From: Clostridiales bacterium
GTDB taxonomy: Bacteria > Bacillota > Clostridia > Caldicoprobacterales > DTU083
Assembly (NCBI GenBank): GCA_012842605.1
Contig: DUSN01000048.1
Span: forward strand, 1-53,068
Length of the DNA: 53,068 bases
Reading direction: 5' to 3'
The translations under genes and the position numbers were made by a program. Shown in pieces: positions 52,949 to 53,068 of this stretch. Within the stretch, counting starts at the first letter, position 1; each line of letters opens with the position of its first letter. The notes under the pieces are model-generated. The model did no database searches. It was not told the origin of the DNA and saw nothing but the letters and a program-made list of their open reading frames with translations.

Positions 52949-53068
52949 GTGCGCCCAGCATGGGCGCAATCTAACGGGTGAAAGTCCCGAGTACGGGTTG
53001 ATAGTGCCAAGTACATAGCCAAGAGCAAGGGTGTCCTCGGTGACGAGGAATCTGAAGGAAGCTGGAGG
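52949..53068 (+). mobile_element. Group IIC-like intron, 5' part
   Basis: Begins GTGCGCCCAGCATGGGCGC, matching the GUGYG 5' end of group II introns, then GGGTGAAAGTCCCG, GCAAGGGTGTCC and GGAATCTGAAGGAAGC, domain I blocks strongly like the IIC intron O.i.I1 of Oceanobacillus (recalled, not searched). It starts at the first base after the T-run of a terminator hairpin, the known insertion preference of group IIC introns. The reverse-transcriptase ORF and 3' end lie beyond the window. Confidence 0.88.

Overview
The window looks like chromosome of an endospore-forming, anaerobic-type Firmicute of the class Clostridia. The evidence is spoIVB-spo0A, spoIIM, dacF, gerW and dacB sporulation genes in their usual Firmicutes neighbourhoods, moderately low GC by eye, strong AGGAGG-type ribosome sites and intrinsic terminators with T-runs. 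I cannot name the genus from sequence alone.

Region 1 (1-6.1 kb) is the conserved tlyA-nadK-argR-recN-spoIVB-spo0A block; spo0A is preceded by a sigma-H-like promoter overlapping a perfect 0A box. Region 2 (6.1-8.9 kb) is an accessory pair, a GH4 glycosidase and a uroporphyrinogen-decarboxylase-like protein, each followed by a terminator, plus a possible 50-codon ORF on the minus strand. Region 3 (9.0-18.7 kb) is steA-steB-glycosyltransferase-MraY-like-DUF3866-spoIIM-xerD-like-deoB-punA-dacF (division, envelope, sporulation, nucleoside salvage). The XerD-like protein lacks two canonical catalytic residues. Region 4 (18.8-24.3 kb) is M50 protease-scpA-scpB-DUF2953-gerW-dacB-rluB-small acetyltransferase-like gene. 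Compared with Bacillus, spoIIA is missing after dacF and spmAB is missing between dacB and rluB.

Region 5 (24.4-28.2 kb) holds a biotin-dependent carboxyl-transfer operon: methylmalonyl-CoA carboxyltransferase (12S-like), a truncated OadG-like protein, a biotin carrier, and a pyruvate/oxaloacetate carboxyltransferase (5S-like). No biotin carboxylase or membrane beta subunit is present in the window, so a methylmalonyl-CoA:pyruvate transcarboxylase is the best reading. Region 6 (28.3-34.5 kb) holds housekeeping metabolism (M19 dipeptidase, PHP phosphoesterase, aspartate aminotransferase, purB, proC, rnhA) and a minus-strand tRNA-Trp.

Region 7 (34.5-52.9 kb) is the most unusual part: a divergent LacI regulator facing a run of twelve co-directional genes. 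They encode a sugar-binding lipoprotein, a 955-aa fusion of carbohydrate-binding-like domains with a second solute-binding domain, two MalF/MalG-type permease pairs, an NHL-propeller/TPR membrane protein, a Yip1-like membrane protein, a secreted DUF5696-like (glycosidase-like) protein, a transglutaminase-like protein, a small thioredoxin-like protein and a secreted esterase lipoprotein. No transport ATPase is encoded here. I read it as an uncharacterised glycan capture, processing and import system. The window ends in the 5' part of a group IIC-like intron inserted directly behind the terminator of that locus.
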